This document shows positions 36,217-49,114 of a stretch of DNA of 64,000 bases, piece after piece. Position 1 is the first letter of the stretch, and the number at the start of each line of letters is the position of its first letter. The notes below the pieces were generated by a model. That model had not been told where the DNA came from and made no database searches. It worked only from the letters and a program-made list of their open reading frames with translations. Location: positions 7,091,264-7,155,263 of the forward strand of contig JASSKH010000025.1 of NCBI GenBank assembly GCA_031763025.1. Direction: 5' to 3'. Both the position numbers and the translations under genes were made by a program. This DNA is from Macrocystis pyrifera. Taxonomy: Eukaryota > Sar > Phaeophyceae > Laminariales > Laminariaceae.

Positions 36217-39200
36217 CGCCTTGCGAGGCAGTCGTGATGCTGAGATACGACCCGGGGTTTGATGCTAAGATAATCCTCGTTATATACGTGGCGGGACCTC
36301 TGACGTGAAGCTAATACTGGATCGCCTGGTATGTATTGGAGTCTTGACGATACAGTACTGTGCTTCTGCGTGTGGGTGGATTTCGGGGTGGTGTGTGTAA
36401 TAGTATGTATCTACAGCTCTTATCTACGCTTTATCGGTACGTCACACGTGATTCCAAGCTCACGTCCGCCAGCAGTGAATCCATACACTACTTGCCCTCT
36501 GCGAGCGGCCAGAGAGACTGGCCTTCAACAATGACGACGACAACGAGCGATAGCTTATGCAGTAGTTTTGTGAGCTCTTGAACTTCTGTAGCAAGGATAT
36601 ACGTTGCCTGGGACCGCTTGGCTTGTACAAAGGTTGAATGTCCACCTATGCGCAGGTGGTTCCACAATACTTCCACGACGGGCAGGTATCGATTCGCCCT
36701 CCGATGCCTGTGGAGCGAAAGAAACACCACGCGGGTACGACAGTCTAGACTGCCATGGTACCGTACAATCGTTTGTCGTCTGCGGGAGACTTGCATACTT
36801 TTACTGTTCAACGACTACCGGCGTTCCGCGGAGACTATCAAATCGATACTATGATGAACACGGTAGATAAAAATTATTACATTCTATGATATGACATCGT
36901 ACACACAACACATCGAACCAGTCGTGCAACCCTTACCAGTTACACAACTTATTCACCGAGTGTTCCTGCCCTTTGAAAGGTGAGCGCAGAATATTCATGC
37001 GGTGCACAGCAGCAATAACAGTGGGCGTTGCGAGCATTCCGGTTTCTAGGCTTGCTTCTCGTAGACGTAGTCAAAGCTTAATCCGCTCGGATGGATCGAT
37101 GTTCGCGTCCGTTCCTATTTCTACAGAAACTACTATTCGCAGTTGTTCGTTTCAATATCAACATACCAAACAAAACCTGATACGTACCGAAACACGGTCA
37201 CCAAAACATACCCATTCACCGGCTCACGCACGCATCCCCCTGCAACCGCCCCAAGCACGCACCTACTCACCGATTTCCAACTCACCTACCGACTGATGGA
37301 CCCTCCCTACCGGCTCACTCACCCACCCACCCACCCACCCACCCACCCCCACCACCGCCTCACACCCCACACAAGAAAAAAAGCGAAAGATATAGGGAAG
37401 CCTAAAATCAACTATTAATAGAGGGGGGCTTTCACCCTCGCTTTAGGCCTCCAGAGTCGAGCGCTCTGTCGGTGACCAGAAATAAGGATATCTATTCTCA
37501 GCCACGTCCGGTCCAACATCTTTCGACGATAGCCGCTCGATGAAATTGTCTGCGACGCCTCCTTTTTTTGGTAGGCGTGGTGATGGCTGCGGTGTGGGCA
37601 ATCCGCGGGCGGTCAGGTGGGGCTAGTTAGCAGACAGCGGTAAAAAGTAATATATACATATATATACGTAAGACCTGCTGTAATCAGCTGTGAAAATCCT
37701 GAACAAAAATATTATGACGTATCTGCCGTGGGTTAGTGTAGAGCCTTTTGTTGGAGCTCATGTTTGCAGGCGGTGCAACTCGAACGGGCGTGCTACGTGG
37801 CGTATACGACCTCTTTTATACAGGTACACGGCTGAACCATGAAGGTGGCATACATATATCGCGTGCTGGTTGCGTTGAGGGTGGCATGTGGAGGCCGCGT
37901 CGTCAACTCGCTTCAGGTGGTGGAACCGGCGAAAGGAGATGTCCTCGTCGCTGGCCGGTAAGCGAGCCCCAAGATGACCACCCTCCTAACGCTTTGGTTT
38001 TTCGTATTTTTTTTTGGCGTGTGGGGCCGCCAGGCTGTATATCGAAGTAATAATAAATAAATAAATAAATAAAAATCGAAGTAATGTAGTAGACCGTTTG
38101 GTTTTCGGTCAGCCCTGGCCAGCCTTGGCCACCCTCAAATCATGTTTTTGTGCCAGGAAGGATACATCAGGCCGTCTCACGCAATAGCTTCAACACAAGA
38201 TAATGCATGTGGTGCAGTAGTTGCCTTACACATGTACCAGTGATGATGATGATGATGATGAATGATGATGATCTCACATTTTAGCTCACTACCCTGAAAT
38301 CCTGCCTGTGGTAAAAAAAAAACAGGCGGTAGAACAAATGCATACCGCGGTAGAAGAGAGTAGCAGAGAGACCGCAGATAGGGTAGCAAGGTACCAGGCC
38401 GACTAATAGGTTGGACTTTTCTTTGCTACTCGTACCGCCAACTGCTGCGGCCGTTCGGTATGGATTTTGATTTTTTTCCCTTCTTATCCTTATGAAAGAA
38501 GTACTACATAGTGGGTGGGTGACGAGCGTATTTTGGCCCACTCACTATCGCTCTTTTTACTTAGTTAAGTGTTCACCGGGATGCATAGTCCCCATTTTCC
38601 TTCTCGTATCTTTCCCCTTGCACGTCCCTTTTGGCTCATGCTCGGGGTAAGTATGTATGTGTCTGAGCTTTGGCTTCCCATTTTATTTATTTATTTGGGA
38701 TTCTTCCCCTTTTCTTTTTCTTTTTCTTGTTCTTTTTCGGTTTGGTTTTTTCGTTGCTTCTCTTTCTTTATGGTGTATTTTGGTTGCTGGCGTATGTATG
38801 TATGTTGTGTCGGCCGCACCTAGTGCGAAGGCATGGTATTACGTAGGCTATTAATGCATCACGGTGTGTTATCTCTGTGTCGTAGTCTGTGACCACAGAG
38901 CTCGTATCTTTCTAGGGTGAAGAATCAGCACGGACACTGGGCTTGCTGGATGTCGACGAGTAGAAGAACGGTTTAATGTGAAGAACACACACACACATAT
39001 CAACGGGAGAAACCAAACAAGTACGAAATAGTGCGCACGGCAGTTACAGTATCATACCACTCCGTAAGGGAAACCGTATTAACGAGCTGTGATATACACC
39101 AGGAACGTATACATGCTGTTTTATCTACACCAAAAAAAAAAAAAATGGGGGAAAAAAAAATAACACGAATAGAGAAAAGAAAGAAAAACGAAAGGAAATT

Positions 39201-42018
39201 GTGCAGTAGCGTACTGGTTTAATAGTAGTATATCACTCGTTCGTGTGATGAGACAACACTCCCTTGGATGGACTTCCAAGCCAATGTCGTTCGACGACGG
39301 GAAAAAAGTGCAAACGCAGACGCGCCGAGCGACGCTTCTGTGGAAGGGTCTCGGACGAGTTATTCCCTCTTCTGGTGCGGTGTGTGCCCCCCTTGCTTTT
39401 GGAGAGAAACCGGGTCGGCATTTTCACACCAGCAAGTAACGCGAGCTTCATGATCGGGGTGATCTATTTTTGGTAGTTTTCTAGATCCTCAACTGGGGAA
39501 CTGCCCACAATCGTTATTTTTTTGTTTGGTGGTATTCTTCGGAATAGACCGAAGGCCACATGGCTCGTCGGGTTGGCCTATAATGTTTCCTCTCATAGTC
39601 TTTTTTCGTTTTTTTTTCGGGGGGGGGGCGGGGGCGTATCGAGATCCTCGAGTGAGGGGAGCCCCAGAAGCATGCCGTTGCACCCATACACTATTAGTGG
39701 CATTCATCGGGTGTGTTGTCTTGTCAGTGACATGCATCGGGTGTGTGTTGTCTTGTCACACGCACGCGTGCTTTATGATCTGCTGCAAGCAAACAAACGT
39801 CTAAGCAACATTTCCCATACACCAGATTTCTGGGGGGTAGCTCACCACTTTTTCGGTCGAGGGTCACTCTTTGCAAGAGACAAATATATCCAACTATTCA
39901 TATCTAACCCTTAATCAACTCTAATAGTACTATTAATAACAGTATATGCCGATCGGACGCAATCAACCATTGATTATATCGTCGGTCGCTTCGTCTCGTG
40001 CTCAGCTGTTTGTGCCCATGACGTGTAGAATACAACCCGAAACGTGTTGCCCAACGAAACTCTCGAATACCAGATAGGTGGGAAGCTCTACGGACTTCGT
40101 GAGCTCTGTCGCGTGCTGGCGTGCCATAATTGGCATATATTGTCCAAACCGTGTTGCTCCGAAAGCATAAGACATGGGAGGATGCCGCCTAGGAGTTTAC
40201 CGGTAGTCTTTAGCGTCGGGGAAGCCGGCCAAATCTATTGTCGCTGTTGCTGTTCTAACTTAACGCTCAAATCAAGGAGTCCTTGGTCGCACAAAGTTGC
40301 TGGAACCCTAGGAAGATCCTAAAAACATAGAATCAGAACTCGGCTTGGAAGAAGCACGACGCCTCCCACACATAAAAATACACGAGACCGAGAAGGCGCA
40401 CAAAAAATGGAGTCAATGCGCAAACTGAACATGGGCGTGAGTATCCACTCAACTACAGTATAGAATCCCTACCGTTCCCACAACTAACCAACTCGTGGCT
40501 ACTGACTTCAGCGGTTGCTGTCCGGAATGCTGCCTGTACTGCTGTACGAAACGCACGGTAGCCGGAGACATAAGAGAGGAACACGCCTACTGTCTGGGGT
40601 GCTGTCAGAGTGACCACTCGCTCGGGGACATGCAGTGAAAACGAGCAGTAAACAAAAAACACCACACAGATATCAACGATTGCGGGGGTCATTCCCCATG
40701 AAGGCCGAACACCTCGCTAACGCTACAAAGACCAGTATCGTGAACAATAGGTACCAGGTACATACCATTGCCTCGTAAAATTAAAGTCCGAAGAAAAATC
40801 AATATACGTACCTCGTATATATAACAATGCTGTAGGATCGGGCCTCATAGAAGAACAAGGCATACCACCCAGGTCATCTTTCTTTACGCGTTAGGGTATG
40901 TTCGATACTTCATAAGTACTGCAGTAGTAATTGCAATTTCAGGACGTAGACAACCGCTGCCGAATGTAAAGCTTTCTCGGAAACACAAGGTCGAGTGTAT
41001 TGCGAGGCTTTTAAACGGCCGGCATATCCTATCAGTGTGGTAGCATCTGACAATGGTCTATTCTCCTGTCCCCTTCATTTGGCACAGGGTGTATACGGTG
41101 AAGTGGATCACTGGTTCTGCGGGGGGGAGGGTCCACGTCGACCTGTACGTCTGTGAAACACCCTGCGCCAAGGTACGATAGAACAACACAAGACCAGCCC
41201 ATGTATGAACCTGCACGTACGAAATATACACGTATAGATAGGGTGGACAGCGTCTCGGGGTGCCACGAGTAGAATCACAATGCTGATTCAATATAGTACA
41301 GGACACCTTCATATTATTTACCAGGCATCATGCATCAGCATAGCAAGAAACAAGCAGTAGTAAAGCTGTAATGTCGGTCGATCCAGCCTGTGTTCTTGTT
41401 TCTGCAAATACTTGGCGTTTTTCGTACATGAATCATACCAGTTCTTTCCTTAACACAGTATATCAACTGCTGTCCAAGCTATGATTTCCCTGAAGAGCTC
41501 AGCCCGATGTTCTTAGCCTCGCCCCCTCAAAAGATTGAGAATACCAGATGACGTAAGTGTCAACGACTATTATTATGATGGCTACCGACAAGTATCATCT
41601 CTAATAATAATACCTCCTCCCGTTATAATGATACGCTTTTTACTCTGCGTAATGTACCTGCAGGAGTTTCAAGGATAATCAGTTGTACATGATGTACCTA
41701 CTGCGCATGAGATCCAAGGAGTGAATTCAACACATTCATGCAGCAGGACTGCAAGATAACCCGAACATACGTAGAATCGTTCTGTTCTACTCTTTAACAG
41801 CTGCTTGTATGAGATGGGTGTACCTTAATCGTGGTTGCTACAGGAGTACCTGGTAGCCCTGTGTTACGCAGCAGCTACTACTATTAATAGATGATACTGA
41901 CTACTACTGTTGTAATAGGTGTCATCCCTATTATTAATAACAACCAGTGCTATTGTGAAAGGGAAGTAGAAAGGACGATTTAATGTGAAGACAACAACAA
42001 CATCATTATGGGTGGTTA
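36217..42018. other. Long gene-poor region
   Basis: Simple repeats: (ACCC)n at about 37318-37350, AATA repeats at about 38048-38075, TGA triplets at about 38238-38268, TTTTC-rich tract at about 38690-38770, poly-A at 39128-39160, and two 40-bp direct repeats (GCATCGGGTGTG near 39704 and 39732). A minus-strand frame at 36488-36811 (107 codons) looks partly protein-like but has no domain. No supported gene. Confidence 0.4.
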
Positions 42019-42120
42019 CGGGGGAACATAGTAGTAAGTCGGACCAAATATTGTCAGTAAAAATAGTTAAACGTACAGGTTTCTGTGTGTACCGTAGGTC
42101 CTATTTGCTATGGTCCTCCG
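42019..42120 (+). mobile_element. MITE, copy 2 (TA target site)
   Basis: A 102-bp degenerate copy of the family also at 5027-5125 and 51021-51119. Ends are CGGGGGAAC and TGGTCCTCCG, flanked by TA on both sides. It shares TCTGTGTGTACCGTAGGTCC with copy 3, in the same orientation. Confidence 0.75.
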
Positions 42121-42122
42121 TA

Positions 42123-44850
42123 ATAGTAGAGTGGATTGAAAACCGAACTAAGAACATTCCGTGTTTTTGGTTTGTGGGACGAGAACTGAGCACAGTTTCA
42201 GCATGCTCGTTCGCTCGGTTGTTGTGGTCCCTTGAGCCGAACCGCAGATAGATCATTTTGAGCCCGGATTGCGGCCGACGTATTTCGATACAGGAAATTC
42301 AGCACGGACTTTAGCTCCGTATCGTAGAGTTTTGACCTACGATCAGGCCTTGCTTGGGGGTTGTCACGTTTTGCTTCATTTTCTTCTGTTTGTTCTCCCT
42401 TGTGTGTTTTTGTTGTGCCCTGGCTGTCTGTGTGTTTTCTGCGCATATCATAGATATCAGACCTTTACAGTAGATATTTTACTGCGGTTCGATAAACAAA
42501 GAAAGCGGACCAAACTGCCGCAATGAGAAGAGATGTTGCTGTAAAAACTTCCGGGAAGAAATCGGAACATCTTCGGAAAACAAACACTCGAAGTTTCCGA
42601 TCTGCCGAGATTGAACGGCAAAAATATTACGTAATATTTCCTTACCGTATCGGAATGAGGAAACCGCACACAACCAGGGGCATCCCCGAAACGGACAGAT
42701 AATATGCATCCATCCCTCCCTGTGTTGCCTGCAGCCCAACTAACTGAACATCTCTCTTGATATTAATAGTAGATATCAAGTGATACGCTATTGCGAACAC
42801 ACACAAACCTAGTAGTCTTGAGCTGCCGTAAAAACAGCAGTGCTCTATGATTACTTCATTATTCCATGTGTGGGTATTGTTTCGAAAATAGTTTGTGCCG
42901 GAGTGGTGGGAAGGACCTCGCGGTCCGGCTGATCTTCGTCCTCGACGGAGGTGTCAGGGGGGTTGACCGACCTCATCTGTTCGGATTATGGGTCTCTTGC
43001 GTCAACGACTGGCTCTCAAACACCGCTGTACATAAGAGGTGACTGTATATTTAGCATTGTGGGTGACGCACGCCGTGACAGGAATACCTGAACATTCGTT
43101 ACTGCTACCTGATAAGCTAGCATAGTCGTGCTTGCTAGTAAAAGCGGCGTGCTCCCAAGCTGAATTTTGTTTTTTTTTTTATAGTCTTTTCGGATCTTTG
43201 TTGGGCTCCACCATCGTTGTGTGACCACGGATTCCCTGATATGCTAGTTAATGTGAGAACAACAACAAAGACAAAAACAGTCGGCTGTCGGGTGCAGTCG
43301 AATCATCTTGGATACAGAGACCCTAAACCAGACCGAGTAGTATTGGATATACCAGGTAGTACCGTAAATAACGTCGATACAGTATGGATATATCGATAAC
43401 GATGAATTGGGGCATTTTCGCTTCGCTCCCGAAAATTTTTACCGTGAACTGGGTCGCTACACCCGGCCGTCTTTATTAAATGTGTCTTACTGATGTGTGG
43501 ATGCGTGGGCAAATTGAAAACTGATGTTATATATTATTGATTGTTTTTTAGATGTCAGCTTACCATCCCGTGTCGCCAAGTCAGTGGTAGCGTGGTGGCA
43601 CATCGCACACACACGCGAGCGCCCATTAAAAATACAAGATACATATCAACGTAGCTACTTGTTTTAGCGCTTCGTGGCTTTCTCGACTAAACACGAACTA
43701 CCAAAAAACAAAATAGAAAGAAAAAAGACGACGTTCTACGAGCTATGACTACACTGTTTTTTTTGTGCTGTTTGCTGTGTGCGCGTGCTGCCGCGGGGGG
43801 CTTTTTTTCTGGGGATTCCGTGCGGACCATGTACGTACGTACATACTTGTGGGGGCTCCGTGGGTGGTTTTATTGATTCATCGTATCGTATCGAAACATC
43901 TTACCGTATAGAAAAGCCTAAATCCATACGATGCTCGATACGATACGATATTCCGGTATCAAAGATCGGAACTTTCGCTACCATATCCAACCCTATTGTT
44001 GTTATAGTGTATCTCCTCTCTCCTGTTGCGGCATTTTGATTTGTAGCAATCGTCCCCTCATCATACCAGGCAGGCGTTATCGCCTGCCTTTCTGATGAGC
44101 GCCTCGCCCTTTCGATCAGAAGACATGTGGTGAGACAAGCAGCAACTAACACAAAAGCTTGTAACTTCTAACATCGTCAAACACCTCGTGTGAGTGGCCA
44201 GAGCAGAGCCAAAGGCATCAACCTGCTCTGTTTTTGCTGCTGACCCCCGTGTAAGCATGTTTATCGTGCAAAAGTCAACTGCTCTCGGTGATGTATCTCC
44301 GCATCTTGAAGCTGAAAGACGGACCCATCTGCTTCGGAAGCTGTACCAGTACCGTCTCGCAATTGACATTTATATGGCGTCTCGGCGGAGGTTTCGTGCC
44401 AACGTATGCTTCGTATGATATGTACCTGTACGCTATGCTGCTGCTTGCTGCTGCTGAACTTGCTGCACCAACGTAATCGACGGCGTTTCGTACTGTCGAC
44501 TAACTCGACCCACTACTGCGCGTGTAGTATCGATCTGTACAGGAGAGGTATACAGTACGGACGCCGAGCGTCTAGTCCGTAGTACTTTGTAGTGCTGCTT
44601 GCTGCTGTATACGAACGAGTAATGCGTTGTTGGGCCGGATGGCGGATGGCAATGTCTGTTATTCTCGTGTTTGCAGCGTTTTCTTTATTATCAATCATTT
44701 TTTTGTTTTTTGATGCACCTCTTGGCAATACTGTCGCACTAACAGCCTCGAGTTGCACACCGCTACGCCCTTGGTCATTGCGGACATGCGCGGAGCCGCA
44801 GGCGGGCGTCAGCCCGCCGCGGCGAAGCCCCCCTTGCACTATATAGTATA
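42123..44850. other. Spacer
   Basis: No supported gene. Contains a poly-A/T-flanked AT-rich part (about 43140-43760), an ATCGTATCGTATCG inverted pair at 43876-43960, and a GC hairpin (GGCGGGCGTCAGCCCGCC) at about 44801-44819. Short frames overlap on both strands. Confidence 0.35.
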
Positions 44851-44912
44851 GTGTCGTCCCGTAGAAAGAAGGGTGGCCGGGCAGATGGTCACACAGGGAA
44901 GGCTTCACATAA
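44851..44912 (+). repeat. Direct repeat, left member of a pair
   Basis: About 62 bp (CGTCCCGTAGAAAGAAGGGT, then CACAGGGAAGGCTTCACATA). It recurs at 49115-49176 in the same orientation, about 4.3 kb apart, with a few differences. It might bound an element, but no LTR-type ends (TG..CA) or target duplication are visible. Confidence 0.6.
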
Positions 44913-45274
44913 GGATGTGGAAACCCCCAAATACCGTTACATAATTGCAGCCGACAATCCAGTACGAGAGCACCCTCAACACCCCCCCTGCTCTCATGCT
45001 TAATAGGTCGGATAGCAAAGCATTGTCCACCGTACCGCGGTGGTTCGAGCTACATGATCGAATTCATGTTATCACACCAAAAACCGAATACCCAAAAACC
45101 CGGGATCTCAGATTCAAAATGAAATCCAAACTACACTTGTTTTAGCTTCAACATCGACTCGGTAACCAACACTCAGCCTTCCCGTGGCGGTTGGTCCAAC
45201 GGTCATCAGCAGAGTGAACTTGGGTCGAAAAACGTGTTAAACTACCGCAGCACAATCTCGAAACCAAATATCTT

Positions 45275-46250
45275 AAGTCAAGTTCAACAGCGGGATCCCA
45301 ATTCTAAAATTGAGAATCGATTTCAAGAATGGTACATCAGAGCCCAAACTCAAACCCGCCAAAAACCTGGATCTTAAATACCAAAAATCTAAATATTTGG
45401 TCTCAGACAGAAGAACCACATTCCGAGGCTGACTCCTATGGGAGCCGTAACCAGAAAACAGAACAGGATTTCTCTTTATGGTGTTGAAGCCCACACAGAA
45501 GATGGGGTGTATTATCTGGTACCATGTATGCCGCAGTAGGCAAAAACTGCGCTTTCAGCACACAAACACGTACCACCGCCGATGATTTCTCGCCTCACAG
45601 GGCACGAAATAACGTCAAACCTTCGAGGCGGTATGCTCCACTGCTCTGAGAACACGTGCTACCAAGTTTGAGGGTCGTTGATGCTGTGTGGTCGGGGTTC
45701 TCGCTCGAGACATCGGCCGTACCATATCTGACCGGTTCTTTTGGGCGCAACCTTTCGTCTAAAAAGCGCCAGTAATGGGTCCGGCTTCGATGTCATGAGC
45801 GAGAACTCCGGCCACACAGCATCAATGACCCTCGAACTTGGTAGCGAGCGCTTTCAGAACAGTGGAGCATACCCCCTCAAAGGTTTGACGCCATCTCGTG
45901 CACTGTGAGGCGAGGAATCATCGGCGGTAGTAGGTGTTGTGTGTTGAAATCACAGGTTTTCATGTTTTCGCAGCGATCGGAAATTGCTCATGTCTACGGT
46001 ACTACCCTGGGGTTTCTACACAGTGGAGGGAAATCCTGTTTTGTTTTCCGGTTTCGGCTTCCTATAAGATTCAGTCTCCGTCCCAAATTCAACTACTTAA
46101 TTCATCATTATCATAGTAAAATATTACCAATTCCAAGAAAGCCTCCCCTCAGAAAACTCTGTCCACTAATCTACTCATCGCCCAGAAAGCAACTCATGTA
46201 CTTATCATACGTGCTAATACGTGTTACCAAATCCAAGAAATCCCACCTAC
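45275..46250. repeat. Large foldback (inverted) repeat
   Basis: Left arm about 45275-45720, right arm about 45785-46250, with a loop of about 65 bp. Matching blocks read inversely include TGAGGGTCGTTGATGCTGTG with CACAGCATCAATGACCCTCG, TCATCGGCGG with CCGCCGATGA, and GAAATCCTGTT(C/T)TGTTTTC in both. Arms are roughly 80-85% alike by eye, best near the loop. It may be a foldback transposon or an old inverted duplication. Transcripts would form a long hairpin. Confidence 0.7.
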
Positions 46251-46269
46251 TAACCTAAACTCAAAGGTC

Positions 46270-46510
46270 ACATCCTCAACATAAATCCAGGAAGTAGGAA
46301 AGATTGCAAGTTTCATGCAGAAACCAGGGCGCGATTTCTACCGTACCAGCCGAAAACCAAAACCCAAGGGTCATCCTCAACAAGTCCAGGAAGTAGGAAT
46401 TGTTGAAAGTTTCGCGTAGAAACCAGGAGGGAACTTCTGCCGTACCAACCGAAAACCAAAATTCAACCGGACACGAGGGTATTCTCAACATATCACCCCC
46501 TGCTCTCATG
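46270..46510 (+). repeat. Two tandem units of about 99 bp
   Basis: AGGAAGTAGGAA begins each unit (about 46290 and 46389), followed by GTTTC(A/G)(T/C)G(C/T)AGAAACCAGG, then TACCGTACCA.CCGAAAACC or its variant. The second unit lies next to the right arm of the foldback repeat. Confidence 0.6.
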
Positions 46511-46796
46511 CTCGGTAGAGGGCATACAATGTCAGTCACCAAGTCGCGGGGAGGGGGTGAGGGGTTGTAATATTGTTTGATGTACTCTTGTACGTACTAT
46601 ATATTATCTTGGCGATCATCTCATATCATCCCAGAAAATTTTCGATTATACGTATCAATCTCAATGGTAGCGGCTCCAAAACATGAACTACAACAAGCGT
46701 CTGCTGCTATAAACTGCTGTGGACGGCATCGACCATCAATCAGGAGGCTCCCCAATGCTGGAACGTATCAAATGTTGAGCCGAATCACGGTCCCCC

Positions 46797-47124
46797 CTTT
46801 TTTCTTTTCTTTTTTTTTTTTCAATCATCACTTTTACTTTCCAGCCTAACTCGTAGGAGGTTCTACCCTCAGCGATCTTCTGGACAAGCCGTGGCCACAG
46901 GTGTCGTCCCTTCTCCCCCCCCGTACGTGCCTTTATTTTGTTTTCGCGCATAGGGTTCAGCATTCCCGCTGCTCGTCGACTCTCATCGAATGTACAGCTA
47001 ACTCACATTCTCGCGCTTTCCGCTAATCTATTTTGTGCAAGGCATGCACTCGGTGAGACTCGAACCCACGAAATTGATCTTGATAGGCTCGCGGACCACC
47101 TACCAAGCCACCGGGGACGCCGGC
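46797..47124 (-). mobile_element. tRNA-derived SINE-like element, minus-strand copy
   Basis: Read on the minus strand: head GGCGTCCCCGGTGGC with box A-like TGGCTTGGTAGG and box B-like GGGTTCGAGTCTC, body with GACGAGCAGCGGGAATGC and GGGACGACACCTGTGG, end GTTAGGCTGGAAAG, then a long A-rich tail (T-rich on the plus strand, 46797-46820). Same structure as 20071-20397. The intact tail suggests a fairly young copy. Confidence 0.8.
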
Positions 47125-47820
47125 AACGTTGTACGGGTAAAATGAACGCAAATCTCATAAATAATCAACTTGCAGTTTGCGCATATAACAATAGGTACTC
47201 TCGTATCAACAGACAGCAGTGTGACACGTGTTGTCGGCAGGTGACGGAATCATTCTGCGTCCCACGCACGGGCACGATGACAAGATGACTTGGTTTTAGT
47301 GTTTAAACATCCTACGTTAGAGCATCATCAAGCAGGGATCAAGCATACGTCCAACAGGTGAATCTCCTCGTCCTGTTTGCTAAAAATATCAACACGAAGC
47401 AACAGCACAGCATAGCTGCACTCGTCAGGGTACGGCAGCAAGCTACCGGATTAGGTTACCTCTGACGCTCATCGTACACTCTGCCAAACTCAGTTTCTCT
47501 CATAGACAGGTCAACCTCAATACGCAATCGGGGAGAAGGGGGGAGAAGGCTGGGGTTGGGCGGAAGGGGGAGGGAAAGGTACAGCAGAGATAAAAAATAC
47601 CGTGACGAAAACAAATGCATCATATTTCGAATTATTGGTCCAAAAGAATACGCCTACGGTGAAGTAAAACCCAACCACCTAACCAAACCGAACAAACCAA
47701 GAAAACAAAATCTGCCTGTAGTTTTTGCATCAAGCTCCCAGCTTCCATCTCTCGGTTTTCCAAGTCCTTCTCTTTAACTCGTGTCCGCTTCGGTGTCGTC
47801 CTCCGACGCAGCCTGCTCAC
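47125..47820. other. Spacer with a purine-rich tract
   Basis: Contains a G/A-rich run at about 47527-47580. No supported gene on either strand. Confidence 0.35.
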
Positions 47821-48935
47821 CTACCCCCGGTCAGCCATGCGGACTCTCCCTCCATTTCCCCTCTCCCGCCTCGCTCTCCGTCTCCCTGTGACGGTCCTCG
47901 TCTCCGGACACCTCTCCATCACTGCGAGGGTCCTCGTTTCCTCCACGAGGTTTTCTCCACCGGATTCGCCAGACGGCTCTTCCTCGGATACAAGCACAAC
48001 AGCGATGATGTACCTGCTCCTATGCTCATCGCTTACAACCCCTCGTGTTGTCTCGCGTGTTTTGGTAGGCGACGGCTCCTGCCGGTCAAGCAGGCGCCCT
48101 TGCTCAGGCGTAACCTCTGGTGCGCTCTCTCTCGTTCGTGGGGAATCCTCTCCCGTTGCCATAGTCGTCGATCTCGAAGGAGCTCCTTGCTCACTTAGGC
48201 TAGTCACGCTTGCTTCCCGTCTCAGTCGACCGCCCTCTGGCGGGGGGGGCTGACTCGGCGTTCCTGCGCTGCGTGCCACTGCCGCGGCTCCTGCCGCGGC
48301 ATTGTCTGCCGTCGCAGTCTGCCCGCACTCCTGTGGCGGCGCTGTTCATGCCGTATTCGGTCTGGGCCTTGCCGACCCTCATTCCCTCCGTGTTGCCCTC
48401 CTCGAACTCGCTCTTTATAAGATCCACCCTGCGGATTGGGAGGGCACAAGTAGCATAAAAAGCAAACGAAAAAAAACTGCTGCTGAGGCTGTGGTTGTAC
48501 GGGCTTCTGGTACTGCTGAAGCTGCTGCTGTTGAGTCCGTGGTTTTGTGGGCTGGTGATACTGCTGAAGCTGTTGCTGTTGCCGCTGCTGTTGTTGCCAC
48601 TGTTGATACAGCCGTTGCTTCTGCTGGTGGTACTGCTGTTCCCGCTGTCGTTCGAAAGCGTGCTCCCACTGCTGTTGCCGCTGTTCGTTTACCCTGGCGT
48701 TCCTCTCTTCCTGTCCCATGATGATCGGCTGCGGCTGGTTCTACCGGCACTGCCTGCCGTAGTCCGTTTCCTCTCCCATCCCTCCACCATGCTGAAGTCT
48801 CTTCTGCAGCCTCTCCGCCCGGGCTCTCTCCTCCGCTTGTACCTCCTCTCGAATCTGCTGTCTGAGAATTTGGTATTCCAGGTGGGCGATCCTTTCTGTC
48901 TGTCCCGAGTCACCCATAACATGATAATCTTTCAC
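47821..48935 (-). pseudogene. Gln-rich protein gene, one in-frame TAG, possibly spliced
   Basis: On the minus strand a frame starts near ATG 48935. It encodes an amphipathic, charged helix (EYQILRQQIREEVQAEERAR, coiled-coil-like), meets TAG at 48743-48741, then continues in the same frame as a long Gln-rich stretch (QQQ runs from CAG codons) to about 48470. A good acceptor (CCCAATCCGCAG|GGTGG) opens a second frame at 48428 (LIKSEFEEGNTEGMRVGKAQ). A third frame, 48279-47821, is Ser/Glu/Arg-rich and also protein-like. The TAG could be a CAG that mutated. Function unknown; a nuclear scaffold or gag-like protein are both possible. The Leu-rich frame on the plus strand is only the complement of the CAG repeats. 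Confidence 0.4.
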
Positions 48936-49114
48936 ACGTCCTCCCGTGAGACACCTCGGCTAGTCTCGAATCAGCTTTGGAGAAAAGAAAAAGATGCTAG
49001 CGTGTCGCCTGCCGTGCCATCCGGGGGCTGGTCAGTGATACCCGCCAGGCCATGCACTGATAGGGAAGAAATATAGAAGGGTGTTGTCTTTATGCCTCGT
49101 AATTATAGGTTAGT

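Noticed and set aside
37143..37418. Thr/His/Pro-rich protein
   Set aside because: It is a translation of the ACCC/CACC simple repeat.
47040..47123. Functional tRNA gene on the minus strand
   Set aside because: The tRNA-like segment is the head of a repeated SINE-like element with a body and A-rich tail; the stems do not fold cleanly.
48495..49076. Leu-rich plus-strand frame that looks like a multi-pass membrane protein
   Set aside because: It is the complement of CAG-rich coding sequence on the minus strand; CTG/TTG triplets read as Leu in that frame. The minus strand has a better protein character.
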